A stretch of DNA of 41,154 nt. Source: an uncultured Bacilli bacterium. GTDB lineage: Bacteria; Bacillota_I; Bacilli_A; RFN20; CAG-826. Position numbers and translations under genes: made by a program. Below are positions 25,598 through 34,228 of this stretch, piece after piece. Under the pieces are notes generated by a model. It searched no databases and was not told the origin of the DNA. It saw nothing but the letters and a program-made list of their open reading frames with translations. The stretch's first letter is position 1; every line of letters starts with the position of its first letter. The DNA lies in the NCBI GenBank assembly GCA_944350425.1, contig CALVOX010000001.1, positions 1 through 41,154 of the forward strand, in the 5' to 3' direction.

Positions 25598-28267
25598 TTA
25601 TTTACAGTCGTACCAATTTTTGGCCGCTCCTCCTTCAGCAAGTAATTTAGTTTTAAGTTTAACAGAGTTTTCCATTACATCTTTTACTAAAGCTTGAACT
25701 TCATTAAGCTCATCATCATTAACTTTTAAAATAATTTCATCATGAATTTGGTTAATAATTCGAGCTTTATATCCTTTTTCAGTTAATTTTTTATCAACTT
25801 CGATCATTGCAATTTTAATTAAATCAGCAGCACTACCTTGAATAGGAGCATTCATAGCTGCTCTTTTTTCAAACTCTCTTTCTTGATAAGATTCTGAGTT
25901 AAAATTAGATAAATATCGGCGACGGTTAAACATTGTTTTGGAATAACCTTTTTCCTTTGCTTCATCGATTAATGAATTTAAATATTCTTTAATTTCAGGG
26001 AATTCGTTATAAAAAGAAGTAATTATTTCTTTAGCTTCGCTTACGCTACATCCAAGTTGTTCAGATAATCCCCAATCAGAAATTCCATAAACGATACCGA
26101 AATTAACAGTTTTGGCTTTTCTTCTTTCTTCACTTGTTGGTTCTTGACTTAGATGGAATATTTTTTTAGCAGTAGCACTATGAATATCTTCACCACTATT
26201 AAATACATCAATCATCGTTTTAGAGTTTGCAAGATGAGCTAAAATACGTAATTCAATTTGAGAATAATCTAAAGATAATAAATTTAAAGATTTATCATCA
26301 TAAAAGAAAGCTTTTCTTATAGCTTTAGAATCATCATCTCTAATCGATAAGTTTTGTAAATTTGGATCAGAACAAGATAATCTACCAGTAGAAGTTAATG
26401 CTTGATTAAATGTGGCATGTATTAAGCCATTTTTATCAATAAATGGAATAAATCCTTCGACATAAGTATTTAAAAGCTTAGAATATTTACGATATTCAAG
26501 AATTAAAGGAATAAGTGGGGATTTATCTTTAACTTTAGTTAATATTTCAACACTCGTTGAACGAGATTTATTTGGTGAAATAAGTTTAAGTTCATCATAT
26601 AAAATTGAAGCTAGTTGTTTTGGAGAATTAATATTAAATTTTTTACCAACTAATTGATAGATATTTTCTTCTAATGAAGTTAATTTAGATTTATATTCAC
26701 TTTTAAAAGTTTCTAAGTATTTCTTATTTAGTGGGAAACCTTCTATTTCCATTCTTCCAAGAACTAAAGATAAGGGTTGTTCAATATCAAAAAGAAGATT
26801 AAGTTCATCACTTTCTTTTAATCTAGTAGTAATTTCATTATATAGATTTAAAGAATAATAACTTTCACAAACTTTAAGTGGATCTTCTTTTGAATAGTTA
26901 TCATCAAATAAAGATAAACTTTCTTTTTCATCGTTATTTTTTAAAGCAAAAGAAATATCGATATTAAAATAAGATAAGATATTTTCTAAAGAAGAAGTAG
27001 CAAGAGTTACATTAACTAAATATGAACCTAACATTAAATCAAAGGCTAAACCTTTAACTACAATATTATATTTATATAAAGAAACATATAACTTTTTGAA
27101 ATCAAAACAATATTTCTTTATCTTTTCATCTTCTAATAAAGAAACTAAATCTTTATCTTTAAGAAAATTATCAAAAGATAATACAAAGTTATTATTTAAT
27201 AATGTTAAATATATTCTTTTAATATCAGCATAATGATAATTATTTTCACTTAATAGAATAGAAATACCTAAAGAATCTATTTTATTAAGTGAAATATTTA
27301 AAATAGAAACTATCTCTTTTAAAGAACTTACTTCTTTATATTCAAGTTTACTTTTTAAACTATCACTCGATGAATTTATTCTTCTAAAGTTAGCGGGAAG
27401 TTTAGAAAGTAGTGATTTTAAATTATATTTATTAATGAATGAATTAACTTGATTATAATCATATCCTTTATAGAGTAAATCTTCTTTAGTAAGTGGTAAG
27501 TTATCATCTACTTTAATAGTTGTTAAAGATAAACAAAGTCTTCCATTATCTTGATAAGTAACAATGTTTTGCCCTACTTTTTTATTTAGATCAGCATTTT
27601 TAACAATATTTTCAAAATCATGATATTTAATAATTAAATCTTTAGCAGTTTTATCTCCGATTCCTGGTATTCCTTTTAAGTTATCAGAATCATCCCCTCT
27701 AAGAGCCTTATAATCAATAATATGAATTGGATCAAATCCCCATTCTTCTTTAAAAGAAGTAGGAGTCATTTCTTTTATATCTTTTAATCCTTTCTTAATT
27801 AGATTAATCGTAATATTTTCATCAATTAGTTGTAAATAATCTTTATCAGAAGTATAAATAATGACCTTATAGTTTTCTTTTTCCATTTTTTTAGCGATAT
27901 TTCCAGCAATATCATCGGCTTCTAAACCTTCTTGCTCATAAAAAGGAATATTTAAAGATGAAAGAAGTTCTCTTAAAATAGGAAGTTGAACTTTTAATTC
28001 TTCTTCGATTGGTTTTCGATTTGCTTTATATTCTTTATATTCTTTTTTACGAAAATTTTCTTTTCCACTATCTAAAGCTACAAAAATCGAATCATCTTTA
28101 TTTAATTTTTTTAAGATTGAAACTAACATATTTGAAAAAGCGTATATTGCATTTGTTGGTATACCTTCTTCATTACGCATTAATTTTTCTTTATCGATAA
28201 GATAAGTAGCATAAAATGCTCTAAAAAGCATTGAATATCCATCTAAAATTACTATTTTATTGCTCAT
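25598..28267 (-). CDS. polA: DNA polymerase I
   Basis: An 889-residue family A polymerase for Okazaki fragment processing and repair. The 5'-3' exonuclease (about 1-290) has ILDGYSMLFRAFYA, VALDSGKENFR, EGLEADDIAG, YTSDKDYLQL and LKGIPGIGDKTAKDL. The middle domain (about 310-470) lacks the DxE and other metal ligands, so 3'-5' proofreading is probably absent, as in Bacillus PolA. The polymerase domain is intact: motif A LDYSQIELRILAHLA, motif B RRKAKTVNFGIVYG, and motif C QIHDEIILKV. Its start overlaps the dnaE end by 11 bases with no Shine-Dalgarno, implying coupled translation. Confidence 0.97.
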   Translation of the reverse strand: MSNKIVILDGYSMLFRAFYATYLIDKEKLMRNEEGIPTNAIYAFSNMLVSILKKLNKDDSIFVALDSGKENFRKKEYKEYKANRKPIEEELKVQLPILRELLSSLNIPFYEQEGLEADDIAGNIAKKMEKENYKVIIYTSDKDYLQLIDENITINLIKKGLKDIKEMTPTSFKEEWGFDPIHIIDYKALRGDDSDNLKGIPGIGDKTAKDLIIKYHDFENIVKNADLNKKVGQNIVTYQDNGRLCLSLTTIKVDDNLPLTKEDLLYKGYDYNQVNSFINKYNLKSLLSKLPANFRRINSSSDSLKSKLEYKEVSSLKEIVSILNISLNKIDSLGISILLSENNYHYADIKRIYLTLLNNNFVLSFDNFLKDKDLVSLLEDEKIKKYCFDFKKLYVSLYKYNIVVKGLAFDLMLGSYLVNVTLATSSLENILSYFNIDISFALKNNDEKESLSLFDDNYSKEDPLKVCESYYSLNLYNEITTRLKESDELNLLFDIEQPLSLVLGRMEIEGFPLNKKYLETFKSEYKSKLTSLEENIYQLVGKKFNINSPKQLASILYDELKLISPNKSRSTSVEILTKVKDKSPLIPLILEYRKYSKLLNTYVEGFIPFIDKNGLIHATFNQALTSTGRLSCSDPNLQNLSIRDDDSKAIRKAFFYDDKSLNLLSLDYSQIELRILAHLANSKTMIDVFNSGEDIHSATAKKIFHLSQEPTSEERRKAKTVNFGIVYGISDWGLSEQLGCSVSEAKEIITSFYNEFPEIKEYLNSLIDEAKEKGYSKTMFNRRRYLSNFNSESYQEREFEKRAAMNAPIQGSAADLIKIAMIEVDKKLTEKGYKARIINQIHDEIILKVNDDELNEVQALVKDVMENSVKLKTKLLAEGGAAKNWYDCK

Positions 28268-31200
28268 TTAATTTTACTTCCTTCATATTTTCAACAATAA
28301 AAGATATTTTATCATTTCTAACTTCTTTTTTACCTTTTAATAATAAAATATTATTTACTTTAATTAAATCACTATGTTCATCAAAGATAGATGAAAAAAT
28401 AGTAGTATCAATTTCGTTATCATTATCTCCAATTAAAGCAAAAGCCATAACTTTTCCTTTATCTTTTCCGTTTTTAATATTAATTGTTTTAACACTTTTT
28501 ACTGTACCTAAAATGTAAGAAGTAACGTTAGTTTTTAATAAAGAAATTGGTGTAATTACACTTTTTACTTTCGGTGAAAGATTAACGTAATTTAATAAAG
28601 AATCAGAAATTAGCATTCCTAAAGCTTCGTATTCAAAGTTAATTCTTTCAAGCTTATCATCTTTGACATCTGTATCAAATTTAAAAGAAGAAAAACTTGA
28701 ATCGCCACTTATAATGTCATAAGCTGATTTTCCACCTAAAGAAACAATGTCCATCGCATCAGGTATTTGCATTTTAAGCTGTTTTCTATTTGGATTAAAT
28801 GTATCAAAACACCCAGCATTAATTAAGGTTGAAAGTTGTTTATCATTTAATTTATTTTCAAAGTTAACTGACCTAAATATAAAATCTTGATAAGAAGTAT
28901 AAGGTCCTCTTTCTTCTCTTTCTTTAACAATATTATAAGCAAGTTTACTAGGAATACCTTTAACTTTCGAAATAGGGAATATTAGGCTATTTTTAGTAGG
29001 AACAAAGTATAAATTTGTTAGATTAATATTAGGAAGTTCTATCGAAACATGTTCTTTTTTTATCTCACTAATATAGTTATTTATCTTATCTTCATCTTGA
29101 TTTGAAGTTAAAATTGAAGCATAAAATTCTGTAGGATAAGTCGCTTTTAAATAAGCCATTCGACAAGTAATAACTGCATAAGAAATAGCATGAGATAGGT
29201 TAAAACCATAACTAGCAAATTTTAAAATATGATTAAAAATTTCGATTGCTTCTTTTTCATTGTGTTTATTTTTTAAAGCACCTTTAATGAACTTATCTTT
29301 CATTTCTAAAATATCAGAATAATGTTTTTTTGCGATTGCTCTTCTAAAAGTATCGGCTTCAGCAAAAGTGAAAGAAGAATATTTTTGAGCAATTCTCATA
29401 ATTTGTTCTTGATAAATTATGATTCCATAAGTTGATTTTAAAATTGGTTCTAAATCTTTAGAAGGATAAGTAACTTTTTCTTTTTTGTTTTTTCTTTTTA
29501 CATAAGTTGGAATAAATTCAATTGGACCTGGTCTAGCTAAAGAAATTGCATCAGCAACTTCTTTAAAATTATCTGGTTTTATATCTAAAAGAGCTCTTTT
29601 AACAGCATTTTTATCTGCTTGAAATAACCCCATTAAGTTTCCTTCTTTTAATAAATTAAATATTTTTGGATCTGAAATAGGGATATCTTCAAATTTTAAT
29701 GAAATATCATAATTATTTTTAACTAAAGTAAGGGTATTATGAATGATTGTAAGATTTGATAAGCCTAAAATATCAAATTTTAAAAAGCCTTGTTCTTCTA
29801 AATAATCTTTTTCAAATTGACTTATTATTTCTTTTTGAGAGATATAATTTATTGGCATTACTTCAAAAATATTTTCATTAGTTAAAATAATTCCAGCAGC
29901 ATGTTGACCTCTTTGACGTGGTAAACCTTCGATTAATTTCGCATTTTTATATATTGTTTCATAATCTTTACTACTTTGAACCATATTTTTAAAAGCTGGA
30001 ATCCTTTTATAAGCATCTTCTAAAGAATAATCCGGAGAACCATCTAAATTTTTAAATCCCCCTGGTATTTTTTTATTTAATGGATCAATAAAACTAGTAT
30101 TAAAACCTAAAACTCTAGCAACATCTCTTAAAGCATTTTTTGCTTTAATATTTTGAATAGCTAAAACTTTAGAAACGTGGTTTATTCCATATTTTATTTC
30201 TAAATATGAAATAACTTCATCCCTTCTAACATCTTGGAAATCAACATCAATATCAGGCATTGATTTTCTTTCAGGATTTAAAAATCTTTCAAAAAGAAGT
30301 CCATATTTTAATGGATCAATTTCAGTAATTCCTAAAAGATAAGAAATAAGAGAACCAGCCGCTGAACCTCTTCCTGGACCTACTAAAATATTATTCTCTT
30401 TAGCAAAGTTAATATAATCTTGAACAATTAAAAAGTAGTTAGAATACCCCATCTTTTTAATTGTTAAATATTCATAATTTAATCGATTTCGATAATTTTC
30501 ATTCTTCGATAAATCTATTTTTCTTTTATTTAACCCTTCATATATCTTCTTAATTAAAAGTTCATCGCTATTCTCGTTACTATTAATATAATTAGAATAA
30601 GAAAGAAGATGGGCTCTAACTTTTTTAAAAGTGAAGTTAATTTTTAAAACAAGGTCATTTAAATTAACTAAATCATCTTCTTTAAAGAAATATTTTATTT
30701 CATCATCACTTGGCAAAGGAAAAGAATCTATTTCTAAATTTTCAATTTCAGAAATAGAAGTAGTCATATTTTTTTCAATATATTCAAGTATTTTTAAAGT
30801 TATTCCTTCATCTTTATTAATATTTCTAATTAAAGGAAAAGGAATAGTTTTTATATTAAAAGAACTAACAAAATCTTTAATTAAATTATTTCTACTATAC
30901 GTAAAATCATCTTTTGTATTTAATCCGATATATAAATCATCTTGATATATATCTTTTAAAGGTAAAATGAACTCTTTAATTATTTTTTCACTAACTTCAT
31001 TAAATATTTTAGAAGAAGTAGAAATAACAATTACTACATTATCTTTTAAAACATCTTTTAACGATATTAAATCGATTTTCGATTCATTTATATCGTCATT
31101 TAAAGATGTTTGAAAAGTAATTAATTTATTTTTATAGTTAGTTAAATATATTAATGCTTTATATCCTTCTTCATTTTTAGCATAAAAAGAAACATTTAAG

Positions 31201-31424
31201 TTATTTTTAACATCTAAAGTTAAACCAAAAATAGGCTTAATACCTTCTTTTAAACATAAACTATTAAATTTAGGGAATACATAAAGATTATCAATATCAC
31301 TTATTCCTAAATATTGATAGTTTCTTTTTTTAGCTTCTTTAACTAAATCCTCGATTTTAATCGAGGATTTAAAGAAAGAATAGCCACTAAATATATGTAA
31401 AGGGAAGAAAGTATTATTACTCAT
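28257..31424 (-). CDS. dnaE: DNA polymerase III alpha subunit DnaE
   Basis: A 1055-residue family C polymerase. The N-terminal PHP domain (1-70) is degenerate: the HxH and DHxN metal motifs read PLHIFSGYS and ISDIDNLY, so PHP nuclease activity is unlikely. The palm has VGPGRGSAAGSLISYLLG (348-365) and SMPDIDVDFQD (388-398, catalytic D391/D393), with a third Asp in FLKFDILGLSNL. The helix-hairpin-helix and an OB-fold (about 970-1045, YILGTVKSVK) follow. The short form without an exonuclease insertion fits a Firmicute DnaE working beside PolC, which would be elsewhere. It starts 13 bases after nrnA without a Shine-Dalgarno and overlaps polA. Confidence 0.96.
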   Translation of the reverse strand: MSNNTFFPLHIFSGYSFFKSSIKIEDLVKEAKKRNYQYLGISDIDNLYVFPKFNSLCLKEGIKPIFGLTLDVKNNLNVSFYAKNEEGYKALIYLTNYKNKLITFQTSLNDDINESKIDLISLKDVLKDNVVIVISTSSKIFNEVSEKIIKEFILPLKDIYQDDLYIGLNTKDDFTYSRNNLIKDFVSSFNIKTIPFPLIRNINKDEGITLKILEYIEKNMTTSISEIENLEIDSFPLPSDDEIKYFFKEDDLVNLNDLVLKINFTFKKVRAHLLSYSNYINSNENSDELLIKKIYEGLNKRKIDLSKNENYRNRLNYEYLTIKKMGYSNYFLIVQDYINFAKENNILVGPGRGSAAGSLISYLLGITEIDPLKYGLLFERFLNPERKSMPDIDVDFQDVRRDEVISYLEIKYGINHVSKVLAIQNIKAKNALRDVARVLGFNTSFIDPLNKKIPGGFKNLDGSPDYSLEDAYKRIPAFKNMVQSSKDYETIYKNAKLIEGLPRQRGQHAAGIILTNENIFEVMPINYISQKEIISQFEKDYLEEQGFLKFDILGLSNLTIIHNTLTLVKNNYDISLKFEDIPISDPKIFNLLKEGNLMGLFQADKNAVKRALLDIKPDNFKEVADAISLARPGPIEFIPTYVKRKNKKEKVTYPSKDLEPILKSTYGIIIYQEQIMRIAQKYSSFTFAEADTFRRAIAKKHYSDILEMKDKFIKGALKNKHNEKEAIEIFNHILKFASYGFNLSHAISYAVITCRMAYLKATYPTEFYASILTSNQDEDKINNYISEIKKEHVSIELPNINLTNLYFVPTKNSLIFPISKVKGIPSKLAYNIVKEREERGPYTSYQDFIFRSVNFENKLNDKQLSTLINAGCFDTFNPNRKQLKMQIPDAMDIVSLGGKSAYDIISGDSSFSSFKFDTDVKDDKLERINFEYEALGMLISDSLLNYVNLSPKVKSVITPISLLKTNVTSYILGTVKSVKTINIKNGKDKGKVMAFALIGDNDNEIDTTIFSSIFDEHSDLIKVNNILLLKGKKEVRNDKISFIVENMKEVKLNEQ

Positions 31425-31437
31425 TTAGATTTAAGTA

Positions 31438-32445
31438 TTATTTAGAATTTAATATAGTTTCATCACAATCTTGAATAAATTTATCTAAATCATCTAATGT
31501 ATCAATTTGAGCACCAGAAGCTGAAATATGTCCGCCACCTTTATATTTTCTAGCAATCTTACTTACATCATAATATCTTGATCTAAGAGATATTCTAAAA
31601 CATGGTTCAGTTGTGTCTTCTGTAATTGAACACCAAATATTAACTCCTTTAATTGCAGAGAATAAATTAACATGTTCTTTACCTTGTTCTGAACTTAATC
31701 CAAGTTCTTTTAAATCGCTATCTTCTAAGACATAATAAGCAGTTCCAGCTTTAGAAATTTTATAGTTATTCAAAATAAATTTTTGGAACTCTAAATCTGA
31801 AATTCCTTTTTCATACATCTTTTCATAAATAGGAACAATATTTATTCCTTTAGAAAGTAAATAAGATGAGATTTCAAAAGTATGTCTAGAAGTAGAGCCA
31901 AATAAGAATCTACCAGAATCACCAACTATACCAATATAAAGATAGTGAGCAGCATCTTCTTTTAATTTATAGTCATATTTATTTTCTAAATAACAAATAA
32001 ATGATGTTACAAGTTCAGCTGCAGCAGCTAAAGAAGTATCGGTAACATCGATTGTAAAATTAGTATCTGTAATAGGGTGATGGTCAAGCTTAACTAATTC
32101 TTTTGCTCTTTTAAATCTAGGATCAGCAATTCTTTTTTCATCCCCAACATCAACAATAATTCCTAAGAAATCATCATTAAACCATGAATCATTAAGTTTA
32201 TCAGTTTCAGGGAATAATCCATTAGGAGTAAAAGTAACATGATTATCGCCTAATACTTTAAATTCTTTATTAGGAAAATTTTCTTTTAAAAAATAATATA
32301 AACCAAATTGTGAACCTAAAGCATCAAAATCAGGCATGATATGTCTAAAAATAGCGATTCTATCGTAACTTTTAATCTTATCTAATATTTGATCAAATTG
32401 TTCTTTATATTTCTCGTATTGAGCAGTAATTATTTCGTTTTCCAT
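31438..32445 (-). CDS. nrnA: NrnA-like DHH/DHHA1 phosphoesterase (nanoRNase / pAp phosphatase)
   Basis: A 335-residue manganese-dependent phosphoesterase. DHH motifs: FRHIMPDFDALGSQFGL (about 33-49), IVDVGDEKR, VKLDHHPI (about 117-124) and GIVGDSGRF. The DHHA1 half ends with KGGGHISASGAQ. In Bacillus NrnA degrades short RNA oligomers and dephosphorylates 3'-phosphoadenosine 5'-phosphate; a c-di-AMP-derived pApA role (GdpP-like) is possible, but there is no membrane/PAS/GGDEF part. AAAGGA lies before the ATG. It is first in the nrnA-dnaE-polA-mutM/coaE unit, and nrnA near dnaE also occurs in Bacillus. Confidence 0.9.
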   Translation of the reverse strand: MENEIITAQYEKYKEQFDQILDKIKSYDRIAIFRHIMPDFDALGSQFGLYYFLKENFPNKEFKVLGDNHVTFTPNGLFPETDKLNDSWFNDDFLGIIVDVGDEKRIADPRFKRAKELVKLDHHPITDTNFTIDVTDTSLAAAAELVTSFICYLENKYDYKLKEDAAHYLYIGIVGDSGRFLFGSTSRHTFEISSYLLSKGINIVPIYEKMYEKGISDLEFQKFILNNYKISKAGTAYYVLEDSDLKELGLSSEQGKEHVNLFSAIKGVNIWCSITEDTTEPCFRISLRSRYYDVSKIARKYKGGGHISASGAQIDTLDDLDKFIQDCDETILNSK

Positions 32446-32501
32446 TTCGTTTTCCTTTCTTAATTTAGTTTTATTATTCTACTAAAAATATCTTTAATAT
32501 T

Positions 32502-32849
32502 CTATTTAAATTCTTCTAAAATGTTTTTAAGAATCTCTTCATAAGGACCTGTTCTTAAAATGGAGAACTTATAGTTTTTATCATTCATAATTTTTACGGC
32601 TTCATCACGAGTTATTTCTTCCATTTCTTCCATAATGTCAGTATTACCAGTTCTATATGGTGCTTCTTCACCTGGATCATAACCAATAATATGATCATCT
32701 ACTATATGTAATCTATCTTGTACCCAAGTTTTAAGTAAAGAATCGTATAAGTAATGATCTTCAAAAAGCTCTCCAGTCTCACTTTTTGCAAGAGATGGTC
32801 CATGATAATATCCTGGTACCCATGATACCGAAATATAATAATATTTCAT
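32502..32849 (-). CDS. Hypothetical protein, orphan
   Basis: A 115-residue soluble protein I do not recognise. It begins MKYYYISVSWVPGYYHGPSL, has a Tyr/Gly-rich first half, an acidic stretch DIMEEMEEITRDEAVKIMND, and a helical C terminus. A perfect AAGGAGG stands 7 bases before the ATG, the strongest ribosome site in the window. Its promoter region (32863-32924) is one copy of a 62-bp repeat whose other copy precedes another small minus-strand ORF at 34 kb. It ends 56 bases before the nrnA start and could read into it, since no terminator is visible. Confidence 0.65.
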   Translation of the reverse strand: MKYYYISVSWVPGYYHGPSLAKSETGELFEDHYLYDSLLKTWVQDRLHIVDDHIIGYDPGEEAPYRTGNTDIMEEMEEITRDEAVKIMNDKNYKFSILRTGPYEEILKNILEEFK

Positions 32850-32862
32850 ATATTTTTCCTCC

Positions 32863-32924
32863 TTATTTATTACATCTATATTGTAGTAAATAAGATAAAT
32901 TTTGTGGTAAAACGCAAATTGACA
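32863..32924 (-). repeat. 62-bp promoter-like repeat, copy A
   Basis: Read on the minus strand it matches copy B (34152-34213) at 54 of 62 positions. The first 23 bases, including GCGTTTTACCACAA, differ at one position only. A -10-like TACAAT (TAGAAT in B) lies at bases 40-45 of the repeat. Each copy sits a few bases upstream of a minus-strand start codon. The first block looks like a protein-binding site, the second like a core promoter. Confidence 0.75.
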
Positions 32925-32962
32925 TTCATCAAAAGGGTAAGTTATATATAATTTTAAAATAG

Positions 32963-33166
32963 AATTTACTATTTAAATCTAAAATTTGTATTTTATGCAG
33001 TGGCGAAGCAAAGGTGGGTTTGTTATCAAATAGGAATTATTCTTTTAATCTTGAAAAGGATGGCGTATATTATATATCAAAAACAAGTTTGATTAATGAT
33101 GTGTTATATCTTTCCTATAAAGATTATTTAAAATTTATTGAAACAGGAGGTTTATTATATGAATAA
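32963..33166 (+). pseudogene. Probable remnant ORF, 3' end of a lost gene
   Basis: A 67-codon open frame with no ATG; GTG at 33014 is the only plausible start and has no ribosome site. The translation reads like real protein (segments SNRNYSFNLEKDGVYYISK and LSYKDYLKFIETGG). Its stop codon overlaps the lipoprotein start as ATGAATAA, and the lipoprotein's AGGAGG lies inside it. This arrangement is typical of two genes that once formed an operon. The upstream part appears to have been lost at or near repeat copy A. Function unknown. Confidence 0.4.
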
Positions 33167-33647
33167 ACTAGTTAAAACTCTTTCCTTATTAATATTACCT
33201 TTTACATTAGTATCTTGTAGTTCAAAGTTAACTAATTTTGAAGATAAAGATAAATGGGGACCTTTAAATGAAGAACAAGTAGTTACTTTTAAAAAAGATT
33301 GTGCATCTTTATTTGGTACTGATGAAGATATTAATGGAGTAATTATTAATGAATATTTTGGTACTTTTGATGATATGAGTTTCTATTTTGTTAGTTCGTC
33401 TATACATAAAGATGGAATAGATATGGGATCAATGTTTGGCAAATTTGGTGATTATGTCTGGAAATTTACTAGATATGGTGATTACTTTGTTTATAGTGAT
33501 GAAGGAACTTATCGAATGTTTGATGCTCATAACGAAGGAATTGTAAGTGATGAAACTTTAAAGAAAGTAAATGACTCTTTATTAGATATGGACCCTGAAT
33601 TAAAAGAATATGCCGATTTCGTTTCAGGTTTATATCCTGATAACTAG
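33159..33647 (+). CDS. Putative lipoprotein of unknown function
   Basis: A 162-residue secreted lipoprotein. The N terminus is MNKLVKTLSLLILPFTLVSC, a basic start, a hydrophobic stretch and a lipobox LVSC with Cys20 as the lipidated residue. The mature part is acidic and aromatic-rich (DDMSFYFVSSSIHKDG, GDYVWKFTRYGDYFVYSD), suggesting a small beta-rich domain. No family recognised. A TTG at 33138 is also in frame, but ATG 33159 has AGGAGG 8 bases upstream and gives a correct signal peptide. A terminator follows directly. Confidence 0.8.
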   Translation: MNKLVKTLSLLILPFTLVSCSSKLTNFEDKDKWGPLNEEQVVTFKKDCASLFGTDEDINGVIINEYFGTFDDMSFYFVSSSIHKDGIDMGSMFGKFGDYVWKFTRYGDYFVYSDEGTYRMFDAHNEGIVSDETLKKVNDSLLDMDPELKEYADFVSGLYPDN

Positions 33648-33654
33648 ATATAGT

Positions 33655-33693
33655 AAAAACCTCCTAATATAATCAAGAAAAGGAGGTTTTTAT
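33655..33693 (+). terminator. Intrinsic terminator after lipoprotein gene
   Basis: AAAAACCTCCT (33655-33665) pairs with AGGAGGTTTTT (33681-33691); the 15-base loop is longer than usual. The symmetry means it may stop minus-strand transcripts too. Confidence 0.85.
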
Positions 33694-33931
33694 TATGCCT
33701 TTATTACATTATCTTTAACTAAGAAGTATTTTTACTTATTAAACATAAAAATCTATTAAGATAATCTTACTTCCTATTTGAGGAACAACTAAATCTAATC
33801 AATATGAATATTTTTAAGCTTCTTCTAAAAATTTTCATCTGGTTAAGTTTCAATATTCAACAATTATTCTTTTAAAACTTCTAATAATAAGTTAAGCAAA
33901 TTCAAGAAGAACTAGATAGAAAAGAATAGAA
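33694..33931. other. Gene-free, apparently decayed stretch
   Basis: No frame stays open here. On the minus strand, short coding-like fragments (LIIRSFKRIIVEY, then KFLEEA, then LDLVVPQIGSKIILIDFYV) follow one another in one frame, interrupted by several TGA and TAA stops. This suggests an eroded gene, but AT-rich noise can look alike. I see no RNA gene or clear hairpin in it. Confidence 0.3.
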
Positions 33932-34135
33932 TCAATTATTAGAATCTGATAAAGACTCCCAATATCTTAGAGCTGAAGCAAAATCATTAAAAGAAACTGC
34001 TTCATCTCTTGGATCAAGTGTCCAACCAGGTAAAGGTTTAGAAATTTCAGAAAATTTAGAACCGTCCCATTCACTCCAATCTCCATCTGCTCGTTTAATT
34101 AATCGACCTGTTGATGTAACTGTAAAAAATTCCAT
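33932..34135 (-). CDS. Small ORF of unknown function, TGA stop
   Basis: A 67-residue product starting MEFFTVTSTGRLIKRADGDW and ending in Ser/Asp/Asn. It is Trp-rich (four Trp) and acidic, unlike the Lys/Ile-rich proteins around it. No family recognised. An upstream TTG (34147) is in frame, but the ATG is preferred; neither has a Shine-Dalgarno. It ends in TGA, the only such stop among the plausible genes here. Its promoter region is repeat copy B, divergent from the XRE regulator gene. Composition and stop codon hint at a foreign origin. It may not be expressed. Confidence 0.45.
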   Translation of the reverse strand: MEFFTVTSTGRLIKRADGDWSEWDGSKFSEISKPLPGWTLDPRDEAVSFNDFASALRYWESLSDSNN

Positions 34136-34151
34136 AGAAAATACCAACTTA

Positions 34152-34213
34152 TTATTTTTTACACCTATATTCTAATAAAGAAAATAAATCTTGTGGTAAA
34201 ACGCTAATTGACA
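34152..34213 (-). repeat. 62-bp promoter-like repeat, copy B
   Basis: Partner of copy A at 32863-32924, in the same orientation and 1,289 bases away. It ends 16 bases before the XRE regulator ATG on the other strand, so it occupies the whole divergent promoter region of the small ORF and the regulator. TTGACA (34208-34213) on the plus strand is too near the XRE start codon to be its -35. Confidence 0.75.
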
Positions 34214-34228
34214 ATTTAAAATTAAGAT

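Noticed and set aside
33138-33159. TTG start for the lipoprotein seven codons upstream
   Set aside because: It would put the ribosome site inside the gene and extend the signal peptide; ATG 33159 has AGGAGG and a clean lipobox.
33694-33931. TGA codons read as Trp could keep a minus-strand frame partly open here
   Set aside because: TAA stops also interrupt the frame, and all intact genes in the window use TGG for Trp, so decay or noise is the simpler reading.
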